Shown here piece after piece: positions 1 to 8,434 of a stretch of 64,000 nt of DNA. The stretch's first letter is position 1; each line of letters opens with the position of its first letter. Both the position numbers and the translations under genes were made by a program. This DNA comes from Falsiroseomonas sp051860665. GTDB taxonomy: Bacteria; Pseudomonadota; Alphaproteobacteria; Acetobacterales; Acetobacteraceae. Location of the stretch: contig NZ_JBHYDM010000002.1 in NCBI RefSeq assembly GCF_051860665.1, forward strand, positions 62,001 to 126,000, in the 5' to 3' direction. Under the pieces are notes generated by a model that was not told the DNA's origin, ran no database searches, and saw nothing but the letters and a program-made list of their open reading frames with translations.

Positions 1-1466
1 CCGCCCTGCGGGAGGCGATGGAGAAGCAGGCCACAGTGGTGCGCCCGCTGGTCGAGATCGAGGAAGGCGCGCGCCGCACCAGCATCGCGCTGACCATCAC
101 GCCCATGGAGCGGCGGGAGGCGGCGGAGCGGCACTACCTGGTCGTCTTCGCCGATATCGCCGATGCCAAACCCTCCGCCACGCCGCCGGACGAGGCGGGC
201 CAGGGCCATGTGCTGCTGCTGGAGCGCGAACTGCGCGACACGCGGGAGAAGCTGCAGGCGATCACCGAGGAATACGAGACCGCGACCGAGGAGCTGACCT
301 CCGCCAACGAGGAGATGGTCTCGGTGAATGAGGAGCTGCAATCCACCAACGAGGAGCTCGAGACCTCGAAGGAGGAGCTGCAATCGGTGAACGAGGAGCT
401 GCGCGCGGCGAATTCCGAGCTCTCGGGCAAGATCGACGAGCTGGACCGCGCCAATGCCGATCTGCACAACCTGTTCGACAGCACGCAGATCGCGACCCTG
501 TTCCTCGACCGCCACATGGTGATCCGCAGCTTCACCCCGGCCGTGACCAGCATCTTCAACCTGGTGCCCGGTGACCGCGGCCGTCCGGTGACCGATTTCA
601 CCGGCCACCTGGATGCGGTGGACCTGCGGCGGGAGGTGCGCCGCGTGCTGGATGAGCGCACCGCCGTGGAACGCCGCGTGACGGCGCGCGATGGCGAGGT
701 GCACTACCTGATGCGCCTGCTGCCCTATCGCACGGCGGAAGGCGAGGTGGATGGCGTGGTGCTGACCTTCTTCGACGTCACCAAGGTGGTGGAGGGCGAG
801 ATCCTCGGCACGCTGGTGGATGAGCTGAACCACCGCGTCCGCAACATGCTCCAGGTGGTGCAGGCGGTCTCCACCAGCACCATGCGCCATGCCGCCTCGC
901 TGGAGGATTTCTCGGCCGCCTTCGGCGGGCGCATCAAGGCCCTGGCGCGGGCGCATGAGCTGGTGGGGGAACAGGGCTGGACCGCCGTGGACCTGGAGGC
1001 GCTGGTGGCGAAGGAGATCGCGCCGCATAGCGACCGCACCGGCCGCGTCAGCTTCGGCGGCGGCGCCGTGCCGCTGCGGCCCAAGGTGGCGCTGACGCTG
1101 GGCATGGTGCTGCATGAGCTCGCCACCAATGCCAGCAGGCATGGCGCGCTCTCCGTTCCCTTCGGGCAGCTGCGGATCGGCTGGCGGATCGAGGGGCAGG
1201 GCCCGGCGGCCCGGCTGCAACTGACCTGGACGGAGCGCGGCGGCCCGCCGCCGACGGAGCCGCTGCCGCCCGACCAACGGAACCACCGGCGCGGCTTTGG
1301 CACGGAACTGATCAACCGGCTGCTGAAGCACGACCTGGCGGGCCGGATGACGCAGCGCCAGGCGGAGGGCGAGCGCGTGACCACGCTCGATGTGCCGCTG
1401 CAGGGGCCGCCGCCGCGGATGCCGGAGGCGGAAGCCATGCCGACCCTGCCGCAGGTCACCCACTGA
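1..1466 (+). CDS. PAS / HWE-family sensor histidine kinase, 5' end outside the window
   Basis: The reading frame is open at base 3, so the gene begins upstream of the window. Counting from the first Met in the window (base 18), the visible part has a glutamate-rich coiled coil (about 68-148) with repeated NEEL units, a PAS domain (about 150-255) and a kinase core with phospho-acceptor His near residue 272 in the ELNHRVRN motif. A later TWTERGG carries the WxE that defines HWE kinases. The coiled coil followed by PAS is typical of the C-terminal half of CheB-CheR-PAS-kinase fusions, so the missing N-terminus may carry methylesterase and methyltransferase domains; that is inference. It is a cytoplasmic sensor kinase whose signal is unknown. 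It converges on the two-component genes at 1497-4500, with only 30 bp between the ends. Confidence 0.85.
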   Translation, partial: ALREAMEKQATVVRPLVEIEEGARRTSIALTITPMERREAAERHYLVVFADIADAKPSATPPDEAGQGHVLLLERELRDTREKLQAITEEYETATEELTSANEEMVSVNEELQSTNEELETSKEELQSVNEELRAANSELSGKIDELDRANADLHNLFDSTQIATLFLDRHMVIRSFTPAVTSIFNLVPGDRGRPVTDFTGHLDAVDLRREVRRVLDERTAVERRVTARDGEVHYLMRLLPYRTAEGEVDGVVLTFFDVTKVVEGEILGTLVDELNHRVRNMLQVVQAVSTSTMRHAASLEDFSAAFGGRIKALARAHELVGEQGWTAVDLEALVAKEIAPHSDRTGRVSFGGGAVPLRPKVALTLGMVLHELATNASRHGALSVPFGQLRIGWRIEGQGPAARLQLTWTERGGPPPTEPLPPDQRNHRRGFGTELINRLLKHDLAGRMTQRQAEGERVTTLDVPLQGPPPRMPEAEAMPTLPQVTH

Positions 1467-1496
1467 CGCCCGGCGGGGCCGAAGGCGACGGCCGGC

Positions 1497-2543
1497 TCAG
1501 GCGAGCGCGAAGCGGACGGTGATGCGGGACCCCGGGCCGCCGGCGAATTCCACCAGCCCGCCGATGGTCTGCGCCATGGCCTGCACGATCCGCCCGCCGA
1601 GGCCGGTGCCGGCCGGCCGCTCCGCCCCCGCGCCGCCGATGCCGTCATCCTCCACCCGCAGCACGCCGCCGCCATTCTCCATGGCCAGCGTCACCCGGAT
1701 CGGCCCGCCCTGCGGCGCATCCGGATAGGCGTATTTCAGCGCATTGGTCACCAGCTCGGAGAGGATGACGCCGAGCGAGACGGCGCGGTCCGGCGGCACT
1801 TCCAGCGGCGCGCCGGTGAAGTCGATGCGCGCCGTCTCCACGCTGCGGCCGATCTCGGCCAGCAGGCCGCCCAGATAGTCGCTGAGCGCGACGGAGCGCA
1901 CATCGGCCGAGGTATAGAGCCGGCGATGCACCTGGGCCACGGCGGCGATGCGGTGGCGTACGGCGGCCAGCGCGGCGCGCGCGGCCGGGTCCGCCACCGC
2001 GCCTTCCTGCAGCCGGGTCAGGCTGGCGATGATCTGGAGGCTGTTGGCGACGCGGTGGTTCACTTCCTGCAGCAGCAGGGCGCGGCTGGCGGCCAGTTCC
2101 TCGGCGCGGTCGCGCGCCTCCCGCACCGCGGCTTCCGCATCCGCCTGCTTGCGGCGCATCGCGGCGCGGTCCACCGCGCCCTCGATCGCCCGCTGCAGCA
2201 GCAGGAGAAAGCTCTCGCCCGGGGTCTTCACCACGAAATCCTCGGCGCCCGCCCGCAGCGCCGCGACGGCGACGCGGGTCTCGTCCGCGCCGGTCACGAA
2301 GATCACCGGCGCCGGGTCGGGCAGGGCATGCAGCGCGGCCAGGGTTTCGAGCCCATCCGCGCCCGGCATGTAGTGGTCGAGGCAGATCGCGGCGAACTGG
2401 CCCTCCCGCGCCATCCGCAGCCCCGCATCGCCGTCATTCGCCGTCACCACCTCCCGCCCCAGCCGCGCCAGGGCGCGCTGCACCAGGCGGCAAAGCGCCT
2501 GGTCGTCGTCGATATAGAGGATGCGGGAGGCGCGGTCGGTCAT
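1497..2543 (-). CDS. Hybrid response regulator / HisKA_2 histidine kinase
   Basis: A 348-aa cytoplasmic protein with an N-terminal receiver domain (about 7-120; acidic pocket IDDD at 11-14, phospho-acceptor Asp56 in LDHYMPG, conserved Lys106) and a C-terminal HisKA_2/HATPase kinase (about 150-348; His163 in VNHRVAN, ATP-binding DDGIGG). The last part lacks the WxE of HWE kinases, so it fits the PdtaS-like HisKA_2 group. The ATG overlaps the stop of the preceding receiver gene by 4 bp, so the three minus-strand genes are probably translationally coupled. The layout suggests the receiver controls its own kinase within a phosphorelay that starts at the CHASE3 kinase. The final target is not encoded here. 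Family assignment is firm; the signalling order is inferred. Confidence 0.88.
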   Translation of the reverse strand: MTDRASRILYIDDDQALCRLVQRALARLGREVVTANDGDAGLRMAREGQFAAICLDHYMPGADGLETLAALHALPDPAPVIFVTGADETRVAVAALRAGAEDFVVKTPGESFLLLLQRAIEGAVDRAAMRRKQADAEAAVREARDRAEELAASRALLLQEVNHRVANSLQIIASLTRLQEGAVADPAARAALAAVRHRIAAVAQVHRRLYTSADVRSVALSDYLGGLLAEIGRSVETARIDFTGAPLEVPPDRAVSLGVILSELVTNALKYAYPDAPQGGPIRVTLAMENGGGVLRVEDDGIGGAGAERPAGTGLGGRIVQAMAQTIGGLVEFAGGPGSRITVRFALA

Positions 2544-2977
2544 GGGGCTGTCGGCGGCACCTGGATGACGGCGAGGAAGAGGCCCAGCTGGCGGACGGCC
2601 TGGGCGAAGGTCTCGTAGTTCACCGGCTTGGTGATATAGACGCTGCAGCCGAGTTCATAGCAGCGGCGGATCTCCCGGTCGTCATCCGTGGTGGTCAGCA
2701 CGATGACGGGGGCGAGGCGCAGCTCGGGATCCGCCTTCAGCCGGGCCAGGATATCGATGCCGCTCATATCCGGCAGGTTGAGGTCGAGCAGCACCAGCAC
2801 CGGCGCGCCGCCCTGGCGATGCGGGCCGAACAGGTGGTCCACCGCGGCGGTGCCCGAGTTCAGGTGCAGCACCTCGTTGTAGACGCCGGCCCGCTTCAGG
2901 TTCTTCTCGATCAGCCGGGCATGGCCGTCATCGTCCTCGATCATGACGATGGTGACGGCCTGGGCGGAGACGTTCAT
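2540..2977 (-). CDS. Single-domain CheY/Rcp1-like response regulator
   Basis: A 145-aa stand-alone receiver: acidic residues IEDDD (13-17), phospho-acceptor Asp65 in LLDLNLPDMSG, conserved Thr in VLTTTDD and Lys117 in YITKPV. There is no output domain. The length and the LNLPDMSG signature resemble the Rcp1-type regulators that partner phytochrome-like or CHASE-containing kinases. It overlaps the upstream CHASE3 kinase stop by 4 bp (ATGA) and the downstream hybrid kinase start by 4 bp. It probably shuttles phosphate between the membrane kinase and the hybrid kinase; this is inferred from position only. Confidence 0.9.
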   Translation of the reverse strand: MNVSAQAVTIVMIEDDDGHARLIEKNLKRAGVYNEVLHLNSGTAAVDHLFGPHRQGGAPVLVLLDLNLPDMSGIDILARLKADPELRLAPVIVLTTTDDDREIRRCYELGCSVYITKPVNYETFAQAVRQLGLFLAVIQVPPTAP

Positions 2978-4500
2978 GCGGGCTGTTCCTCGGGCTGGGA
3001 TGCGCCGTTCGGATTCGACGCCGGGTCGGGCGCCGGCAGGGCATCCGGCAGCAGCAGGGTGAAGACGGAACCTTCGCCGAGGCGGGAGGCGAGGCGGATA
3101 TCGCCGCCCATGCGGCGGGCGAGGGCGCGGGTATGGGCCAGGCCGATGCCCTCGCCCTTCTGGTCCTGCGGGCCGGAGCGGCGGAACAGCTCGAAGACCC
3201 GCGCATGGTCCCGCGTGGCGATGCCGCGGCCATTGTCGACCACGTCGATCGCATGCAGCCCCGCCTCCCGCCGCGCCCGCACCAGGATGCGGCCGGGCCG
3301 CCCGGGCTGCAGGTACTTGGTGGCATTGTCGAGCAGATTGCCCAGGATCTGCTCCAGCGCCAGCCGATCCGTCTGCAGCGTGGGGAAGGGCGCCTGCAGG
3401 CGCAGTTCGGCGCCGGCATGGTCCAGCTGGTGCTGCAGCGATCCGGCAATGCCCTCCAGCAGCCCCTCCAGCGGCACCGGCTCCGGCGTCAGCCGCCGGC
3501 GACCCTCGCGCGACAGGGCCAGGATGGCGCCGATCAGCCGGTCCATGCGGTTGGTCGAGGAGCGGATGAAGCCGATCGCCTCCGGAATGTCTTCCTGCAC
3601 CGCATCGCGCAGCGCCTGGGTCACCAGCTGCGGTGCCTCGGCCTCCGCCCGCTGCACCGTCTCCCGCACCGTGCCGATGGCGGTCTCCAGCTCCTGGGTG
3701 AAGCCCATCACATTGACCAGCGGCGCCCGCAGGTCGTGCGAGACGATATAGGCGAAGCGCTGGATCTCCTCGTTCGCCGCTATCAGCGAACCCGTGCGCT
3801 CGTTCACGCGCTGTTCCAGGCTGGCATTGGCGCGCTGCAGCGCGTCCTGCGCCGCCTCCAGGTCCCGCGTATAGCTGCGCGCGATGCGCAGCGTGCCCAG
3901 GCTGACCAGCGCGATCAGCAGCAGCCCGACGATGGCCGAGGTGGTCAGCAGCCCGCCCGTGCGCTTGAGATAGGCGCTGCGCCGTTCCTGCCGCGCCAGT
4001 GTGCGCTCCTCCACCCCCGCGAGCAGGCTGCGCACCTCGTCCATCAGCACCTTGCCGCGGCCTTCGCGCACCAGCGCCAGGGCGCCGGCCATGTCACCGG
4101 CCTCGGCCCGCCGCACGCTCTCGCGCAGCTCGGCCATCTTGGCCTCGACCCGCTCCCGCAGCTCCACCTGCGGCGCCACCCAGCCGCCATCGGCCGTCAC
4201 CTGCCCGGCCAGGTCGCGCAGCGCCTCGTCGTAGCGGGTCTCGGCATCGGTGAAGGGGGCCAGGTAGCCGCGATCTCCGGTCAGCAGGAAGCCGCGCTGG
4301 CCGGTCTCCGCATCCTGCAGCACGCTCAAGAGCTCGGAGGCCGCGACGCGGATCTGCTGCGTGGCCACCACGGCGGCGGCATAGCTGCGGGTTTCCTGCA
4401 CCAGCCAGACGAAACCGACGCCGAGCGCCAGAAGGATCGCAAAGCCGAGGGCGGTGAGCGCCAGCGTGATTCGGCCGAAAGCGGCCTGAGTCCAGGTCAT
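2974..4500 (-). CDS. Membrane CHASE3-domain sensor histidine kinase
   Basis: A 508-aa inner-membrane kinase. TM1 lies at about 12-34, followed by a periplasmic CHASE3 domain (about 38-178, with the characteristic ETGQRGFLLTG near 65-75), TM2 (about 186-206), a coiled coil (about 211-248), HisKA with His255 in IVSHDLRAPL, and HATPase_c with N-box (NLLDNATKY), G1 (DNGRGI) and G2 (GEGIGLAH). The architecture matches cyanophytochrome-type kinases in which CHASE3 replaces the photosensor. It is the first gene of the overlapping trio on this strand, so it is the likely input of the system. The ATG at 4500 has only a weak Shine-Dalgarno sequence. The ligand is unknown. Confidence 0.9.
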   Translation of the reverse strand: MTWTQAAFGRITLALTALGFAILLALGVGFVWLVQETRSYAAAVVATQQIRVAASELLSVLQDAETGQRGFLLTGDRGYLAPFTDAETRYDEALRDLAGQVTADGGWVAPQVELRERVEAKMAELRESVRRAEAGDMAGALALVREGRGKVLMDEVRSLLAGVEERTLARQERRSAYLKRTGGLLTTSAIVGLLLIALVSLGTLRIARSYTRDLEAAQDALQRANASLEQRVNERTGSLIAANEEIQRFAYIVSHDLRAPLVNVMGFTQELETAIGTVRETVQRAEAEAPQLVTQALRDAVQEDIPEAIGFIRSSTNRMDRLIGAILALSREGRRRLTPEPVPLEGLLEGIAGSLQHQLDHAGAELRLQAPFPTLQTDRLALEQILGNLLDNATKYLQPGRPGRILVRARREAGLHAIDVVDNGRGIATRDHARVFELFRRSGPQDQKGEGIGLAHTRALARRMGGDIRLASRLGEGSVFTLLLPDALPAPDPASNPNGASQPEEQPA

Positions 4501-4699
4501 GGATCCGTTTCGGTTTCATTGCAGGAGGCGACCAGAGGCCGCCACATCGCCGGGGGACGGGTCCCGGCACAAGAGCGCGGCCGCAACCGATCCGCTACCG
4601 GTCTTCACATGGGCGTGACAGCAGCCGGGTGTTCCGCGCCACGGAACGGGCGGCGGCCGCACGGCGCCGAGGCTGGCCTGCCACGCGTATCCGGAAAGC

Positions 4700-4728
4700 T
4701 TCGCACCCGCCGCCGCCGCCCCTATGCT
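4700..4728 (+). promoter_or_regulatory. Candidate sigma70 promoter for the AceE-like gene
   Basis: TTCGCA (4700-4705), a 17-bp spacer and TATGCT (4723-4728) give 4/6 matches at each box. They lie 32 bp before the chosen ATG, leaving a short leader. The remaining 200 bp of this divergent intergenic region (4501-4699) shows no other convincing signal. Confidence 0.4.
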
Positions 4729-4760
4729 GCCCGCGGAAACGGATGCCGAGGAACAGCAGC

Positions 4761-7145
4761 ATGACGGTGGAACGGCCGATCCGCGCGGAGGCGTCGCCCG
4801 CCGACCGCCTGCGCCTGCTGCATGCGCTGGAGCGCAAGCTGCTCTGGCTCTCGGCCTGGATGATCCACCACGCCAACCATATCCGCCCCAATCGCGACGG
4901 GCTGAAGGTGGGCGGGCACCAGGCCTCCTGCGCCTCCTCCGTCTCCATCCTGGCGGCGCTGTATTTCGAGATCCTGCGGCCGCAGGACCGGGTGGCGGTG
5001 AAGCCGCATGCGGGGCCGGTCTTCCATGCCATCAACTACCTGCTGGGCCGGCAGGACCGCGACAAGCTGGCGACGCTGCGCCAGTTCGGCGGCATCCAGC
5101 CCTATCCCAGCCGGGTGAAGGACGGGGCGGAGGTGGATTTCTCCACCGGCTCAGTCGGCCTCGGCGTGGCGCTGACGAGTTTCGGCAGCCTGGTGCAGGA
5201 CTACGTGCGCCTGCACGGGCTTGCGCGGCCGGAGATCGCGCCGGGGCGGCATGTGGCGATCGTCGGCGATGCCGAGCTGGACGAAGGCAATATCTACGAG
5301 GCCCTGCTGGAGGGCTGGAAGCACGATGTCCGCAATGTCTGGTGGGTGGTGGACTACAACCGCCAGTCGCTCGACAGCGTGGTGCCGGACCGTCTCTTCG
5401 GCCGCATCGAGGGCCTGTTCCGCGACATGGGCTGGAACGTCGTCACCCTGAAATACGGCCGCAAGCTGGAAGCCGCCTTCGCGCGGGAGGAGGGCGAGGC
5501 GCTGCGCCGCTGGATCGACGACTGCCCGAACAGCCTCTACGCCGCGCTCACCTTCCAGGGGGGGGCGGCCTTCCGCCGCGCCATCCTGGCCGAGCTCGGC
5601 CGGATCGAGGGGGTGCGCGCCATCATCGACCCGCTGGACGATGACGAGCTGGCGGCGCTGATGACCAATCTCGGCGGCCATGACATCGAGACGCTGACCG
5701 AGGCCTTCCGGGCCGCGGATGCCGAGGGCGACCAGCCGACCTGCTTCATCGCCTATACCATCAAGGGCATGGGCCTGCCCTTCGCGGGGCACAAGGACAA
5801 CCATGCGGGGCTGATGACGAAGGAGCAGATGGCGGTCTTCCGGGACGCCATGGGCATCCGCGACGGCCATGAATGGGACCGCTTCGAGGGGTTGGACCTG
5901 CCGGAGGCGGAGCTTCAGGCCTTCCTGGACCATGTCCCCTTCGCCAAGCCCCTGGCGCCGGAAGGACGGCAGCTGCGGTCCGAGACCATCCCGGTGCCGG
6001 CCACCCTGCCGGCGCCGCGCATTCCGCCGGGGCGGATGATGTCCACCCAGGCCGCCTTCGGCGAGATCCTGGCCGAGATCGGACGCGGCCAGGGGGAGAA
6101 TGCGGCACTCGCCGAGCGCATCGTCACCACCAGCCCGGATGTCACCGTCTCCACCAATCTCGGCCCCTGGGTGAACCGGCGGGGGATCTTCGACCGCCAT
6201 CTGAAGAACGACGTTTTCCGGGATGCCAAGCTGGCCTCGGCGCAGCGCTGGGGGATGGGGCCGGAGGGGCAGCATATCGAGCTCGGCATCGCCGAGCAGA
6301 ACCTCTTTCTTCTGTTGGGCGCGCTGGGTCTGTCCCATTCGCTCTATGGCGCGCGGCTGCTGCCGGTGGGGACGGTCTATGATCCCTTCGTCAACCGTGG
6401 GCTCGATGCGCTGATCTATGGCTGCTACCAGGATGCACGGTTTCTTCTGGTTTCAACGCCTTCGGGCCTGACCCTCGCCCCGGAAGGCGGCCAGCACCAG
6501 TCGGTGAACACGCCGCTGATCGGCATCGCCCAGGACCGTCTGGTGGCCTATGAACCCGCCTATGCAGATGAGCTCGCCATCCTGATGCGCTTCGCCTTCG
6601 ACCATATGCAGAAGCCGGACGGCAGCGCCGTCTGGCTGCGCCTGTCCACCCGCGCCCTGGCGCAGCCGGAACGGCGGCTGGACCCGGCCGGCGTCATCGC
6701 CGGCGGCTATTGGCTGGTGCCGCCGGGGCCGGGCGCGAAACTCGCCATCGCCTATCAGGGCCCCATCGCGCCGGAGGTGCGGGAGGCCTTCGATGCGGTG
6801 CGGGAGGATGTGCCCGATGCCGGGCTTCTGGCGGTGACCAGCCCGGACCGGCTGCAGGCCGGCTGGCTGGAGGCGCGGCGTGGCGCGCGGCAGGGCAGGG
6901 CGGCCGCGCCCTCGGCCATCGAGGCACTGCTGGCGCCGCTGGACCGCGACGCGGCCCTGGTCACCATCCTGGACGGCCATCCGGCGGCGCATGCCTGGCT
7001 CGGCGCGGTGCGCGGCCAGCGCGTGGTGCCGCTGGGCGTCGACCGATTCGGCCAGGCCGGCGACCTGCCGGACCTCTATGCCGCCTATGGGCTGGACGCC
7101 GCCGCCATCCTGGATGCCTGCGCCGCCGCGGTGCTCGGCCGATGA
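4761..7145 (+). CDS. Transketolase-superfamily ThDP enzyme, AceE-like (pyruvate dehydrogenase E1-like)
   Basis: A 794-aa cytoplasmic thiamine-diphosphate enzyme. The N-terminal transketolase-type domain has KPHAGPVFHA (81-90) and a ThDP/Mg motif beginning GDAELDEGN (169-177) with an Asn near 200 (VVDYNRQSLD). KGMGLPFAGHKDNHAG closes the first domain, as in homodimeric E1. The second domain carries ELGIAEQN and the APEGGQHQS loop that matches the EGLQH region of AceE. It is shorter than E. coli AceE (887 aa). No E2 or E3 gene lies nearby, so it may not form a classical pyruvate dehydrogenase complex; a free-standing 2-oxoacid- or ketose-acting enzyme is possible. The start at 4761 was chosen for the GAGG 8-13 bp upstream and because sequence before it is low-complexity. 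The stop overlaps the next ATG. Confidence 0.75.
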   Translation: MTVERPIRAEASPADRLRLLHALERKLLWLSAWMIHHANHIRPNRDGLKVGGHQASCASSVSILAALYFEILRPQDRVAVKPHAGPVFHAINYLLGRQDRDKLATLRQFGGIQPYPSRVKDGAEVDFSTGSVGLGVALTSFGSLVQDYVRLHGLARPEIAPGRHVAIVGDAELDEGNIYEALLEGWKHDVRNVWWVVDYNRQSLDSVVPDRLFGRIEGLFRDMGWNVVTLKYGRKLEAAFAREEGEALRRWIDDCPNSLYAALTFQGGAAFRRAILAELGRIEGVRAIIDPLDDDELAALMTNLGGHDIETLTEAFRAADAEGDQPTCFIAYTIKGMGLPFAGHKDNHAGLMTKEQMAVFRDAMGIRDGHEWDRFEGLDLPEAELQAFLDHVPFAKPLAPEGRQLRSETIPVPATLPAPRIPPGRMMSTQAAFGEILAEIGRGQGENAALAERIVTTSPDVTVSTNLGPWVNRRGIFDRHLKNDVFRDAKLASAQRWGMGPEGQHIELGIAEQNLFLLLGALGLSHSLYGARLLPVGTVYDPFVNRGLDALIYGCYQDARFLLVSTPSGLTLAPEGGQHQSVNTPLIGIAQDRLVAYEPAYADELAILMRFAFDHMQKPDGSAVWLRLSTRALAQPERRLDPAGVIAGGYWLVPPGPGAKLAIAYQGPIAPEVREAFDAVREDVPDAGLLAVTSPDRLQAGWLEARRGARQGRAAAPSAIEALLAPLDRDAALVTILDGHPAAHAWLGAVRGQRVVPLGVDRFGQAGDLPDLYAAYGLDAAAILDACAAAVLGR

Positions 7146-8191
7146 GCCTGACCAGGCCGCCCCGCCCGCCGCGGGCGCGTCCCGCCGCGCCGATGGCGAC
7201 GCCGGAGGATGTCCGCGCCGCCTATCGCATGATCCTGGGCCGGGAGCCGGAGAGCGAGGCGGTGGTGCTGCGCCACCTGGCGACCCAGCCGACGCGCGCC
7301 GATCTGCGCAAGCGCTTCGTGAAATCCGAGGAATTCGGCCGCTTCCTGAAGCAGATCGAGGCGCCGCGCCCTGCCGCCGCCGCCCTGCCGCTGGCGCCGG
7401 ACGCGGTGCCGGTGGAGTTGCACGCGGACGGCCCGCGCATGGCCGCGATGCTGGAGCGCGTCGGCCATCACTGGGCCCGGCTGGGGCAGGAGGCGCCGCA
7501 TTGGTCGGTCTTGGCCGAGGACCGCTTCCGGCCGGAGCGGATCGACCAGAATCGCAAGGCCTTCTATGCGACGGGCGCCGAGGAGCTGGAGCTGGTGCGC
7601 CGCCTGCTGGCGCGGCACGGGATCGACCCCGCCAGCCTGCCGCGCTGCCTGGACTATGGCTGCGGCGTGGGGCGCGCCACCCTGGCATTCGCGGGCCTGT
7701 TCCCGACGGTGACCGGTTGCGACATCTCCCAGCCGCATCTGGACCTGGCCCAGCGCGAGGCGGAGCAGCAGGGAATCGGCAATATCCGCTGGCACGCCAG
7801 CACCATGCTGGGGCCGATGCCCAGCGGGCAGTGGGATCTCTGGTTCAGCCGCAACGTGCTGCAGCACAATCCGCCGCCGGTCATCGGGCATCTGCTGCGC
7901 CTGGCCTTCGCCGGATTGGCGCCGGGCGGGGTGGCCATCTTCCAGCTGCCGACCCACCGCATGGACTATGCCTTCGCCATCGATGACCACCTGGCCCGCG
8001 GCGGCGGGCAGGGGACGGAGCAGCACATGCTGCCGCAGCGCGAGGTCTTCGCCCTGGCCGCCGCGGCGGGGCTGGAGGTACTGGACGTGCGGGAGGAGGC
8101 GCAGGGCGGCCTCCCGGGGCCGAAGCTGGCGCTGTCCAATATCTTCGTGCTGCGCCGGCCGGGCTTGGCGCAGGCCGCGCAGGCAGGATAG
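7142..8191 (+). CDS. Class I SAM-dependent methyltransferase with N-terminal DUF4214-like segment
   Basis: A 349-aa protein. Residues about 18-65 (DVRAAYRMILGREPES followed by a run ending SEEFGRF) resemble the short helical DUF4214-type module often attached to glycan or surface-polymer enzymes. The C-terminal half is a Rossmann methyltransferase with motif I CLDYGCGVGRATLAF near residue 170, an acidic residue after the second strand (GCDIS), and a post-I region ending LFSRNVLQH. The ATG overlaps the upstream stop by 4 bp (ATGA), so it is translated with the AceE-like enzyme. Substrate is not predictable. The gene ends 12 bp before tRNA-Leu. Confidence 0.75.
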   Translation: MSLTRPPRPPRARPAAPMATPEDVRAAYRMILGREPESEAVVLRHLATQPTRADLRKRFVKSEEFGRFLKQIEAPRPAAAALPLAPDAVPVELHADGPRMAAMLERVGHHWARLGQEAPHWSVLAEDRFRPERIDQNRKAFYATGAEELELVRRLLARHGIDPASLPRCLDYGCGVGRATLAFAGLFPTVTGCDISQPHLDLAQREAEQQGIGNIRWHASTMLGPMPSGQWDLWFSRNVLQHNPPPVIGHLLRLAFAGLAPGGVAIFQLPTHRMDYAFAIDDHLARGGGQGTEQHMLPQREVFALAAAAGLEVLDVREEAQGGLPGPKLALSNIFVLRRPGLAQAAQAG

Positions 8192-8203
8192 GTAGCCCCG
8201 AGC

Positions 8204-8284
8204 GCGGGCGTGGTGGAACGGTAGACACGCTGGTTTTAGGTACCAGTGGCGCAAGCCATGGGGGTTCGAGTCCCTCCGCCCGCA
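8204..8284 (+). tRNA. tRNA-Leu(TAG)
   Basis: A full cloverleaf: the acceptor arm GCGGGCG pairs with CGCCCGC, with discriminator A. The anticodon loop TTTAGGT is closed by CTGGT/ACCAG, giving anticodon TAG. A long variable arm (TGG-CGCAAG-CCA) confirms the class II leucine type, and the T-arm contains GGTTCGAGTCC. CCA is not encoded; a short T-run follows. A possible promoter (TTGGCG at 8165, GATAGG at 8187) lies inside the end of the upstream gene but is weak. Confidence 0.96.
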
Positions 8285-8434
8285 TTTTCGGGGCCCGCCG
8301 GCCGCCCTTGGCCTGGCATCAACCCGGTTTCAGCCCATTGCCCATTGCCCCCGGCGCCCTTGGGCGGTAACGGGGCGGGCCTCAAAGCGTCTTGCGCCCG
8401 TCATGGGCGCCTCTATGCATAAAGAAGGTCCGAA

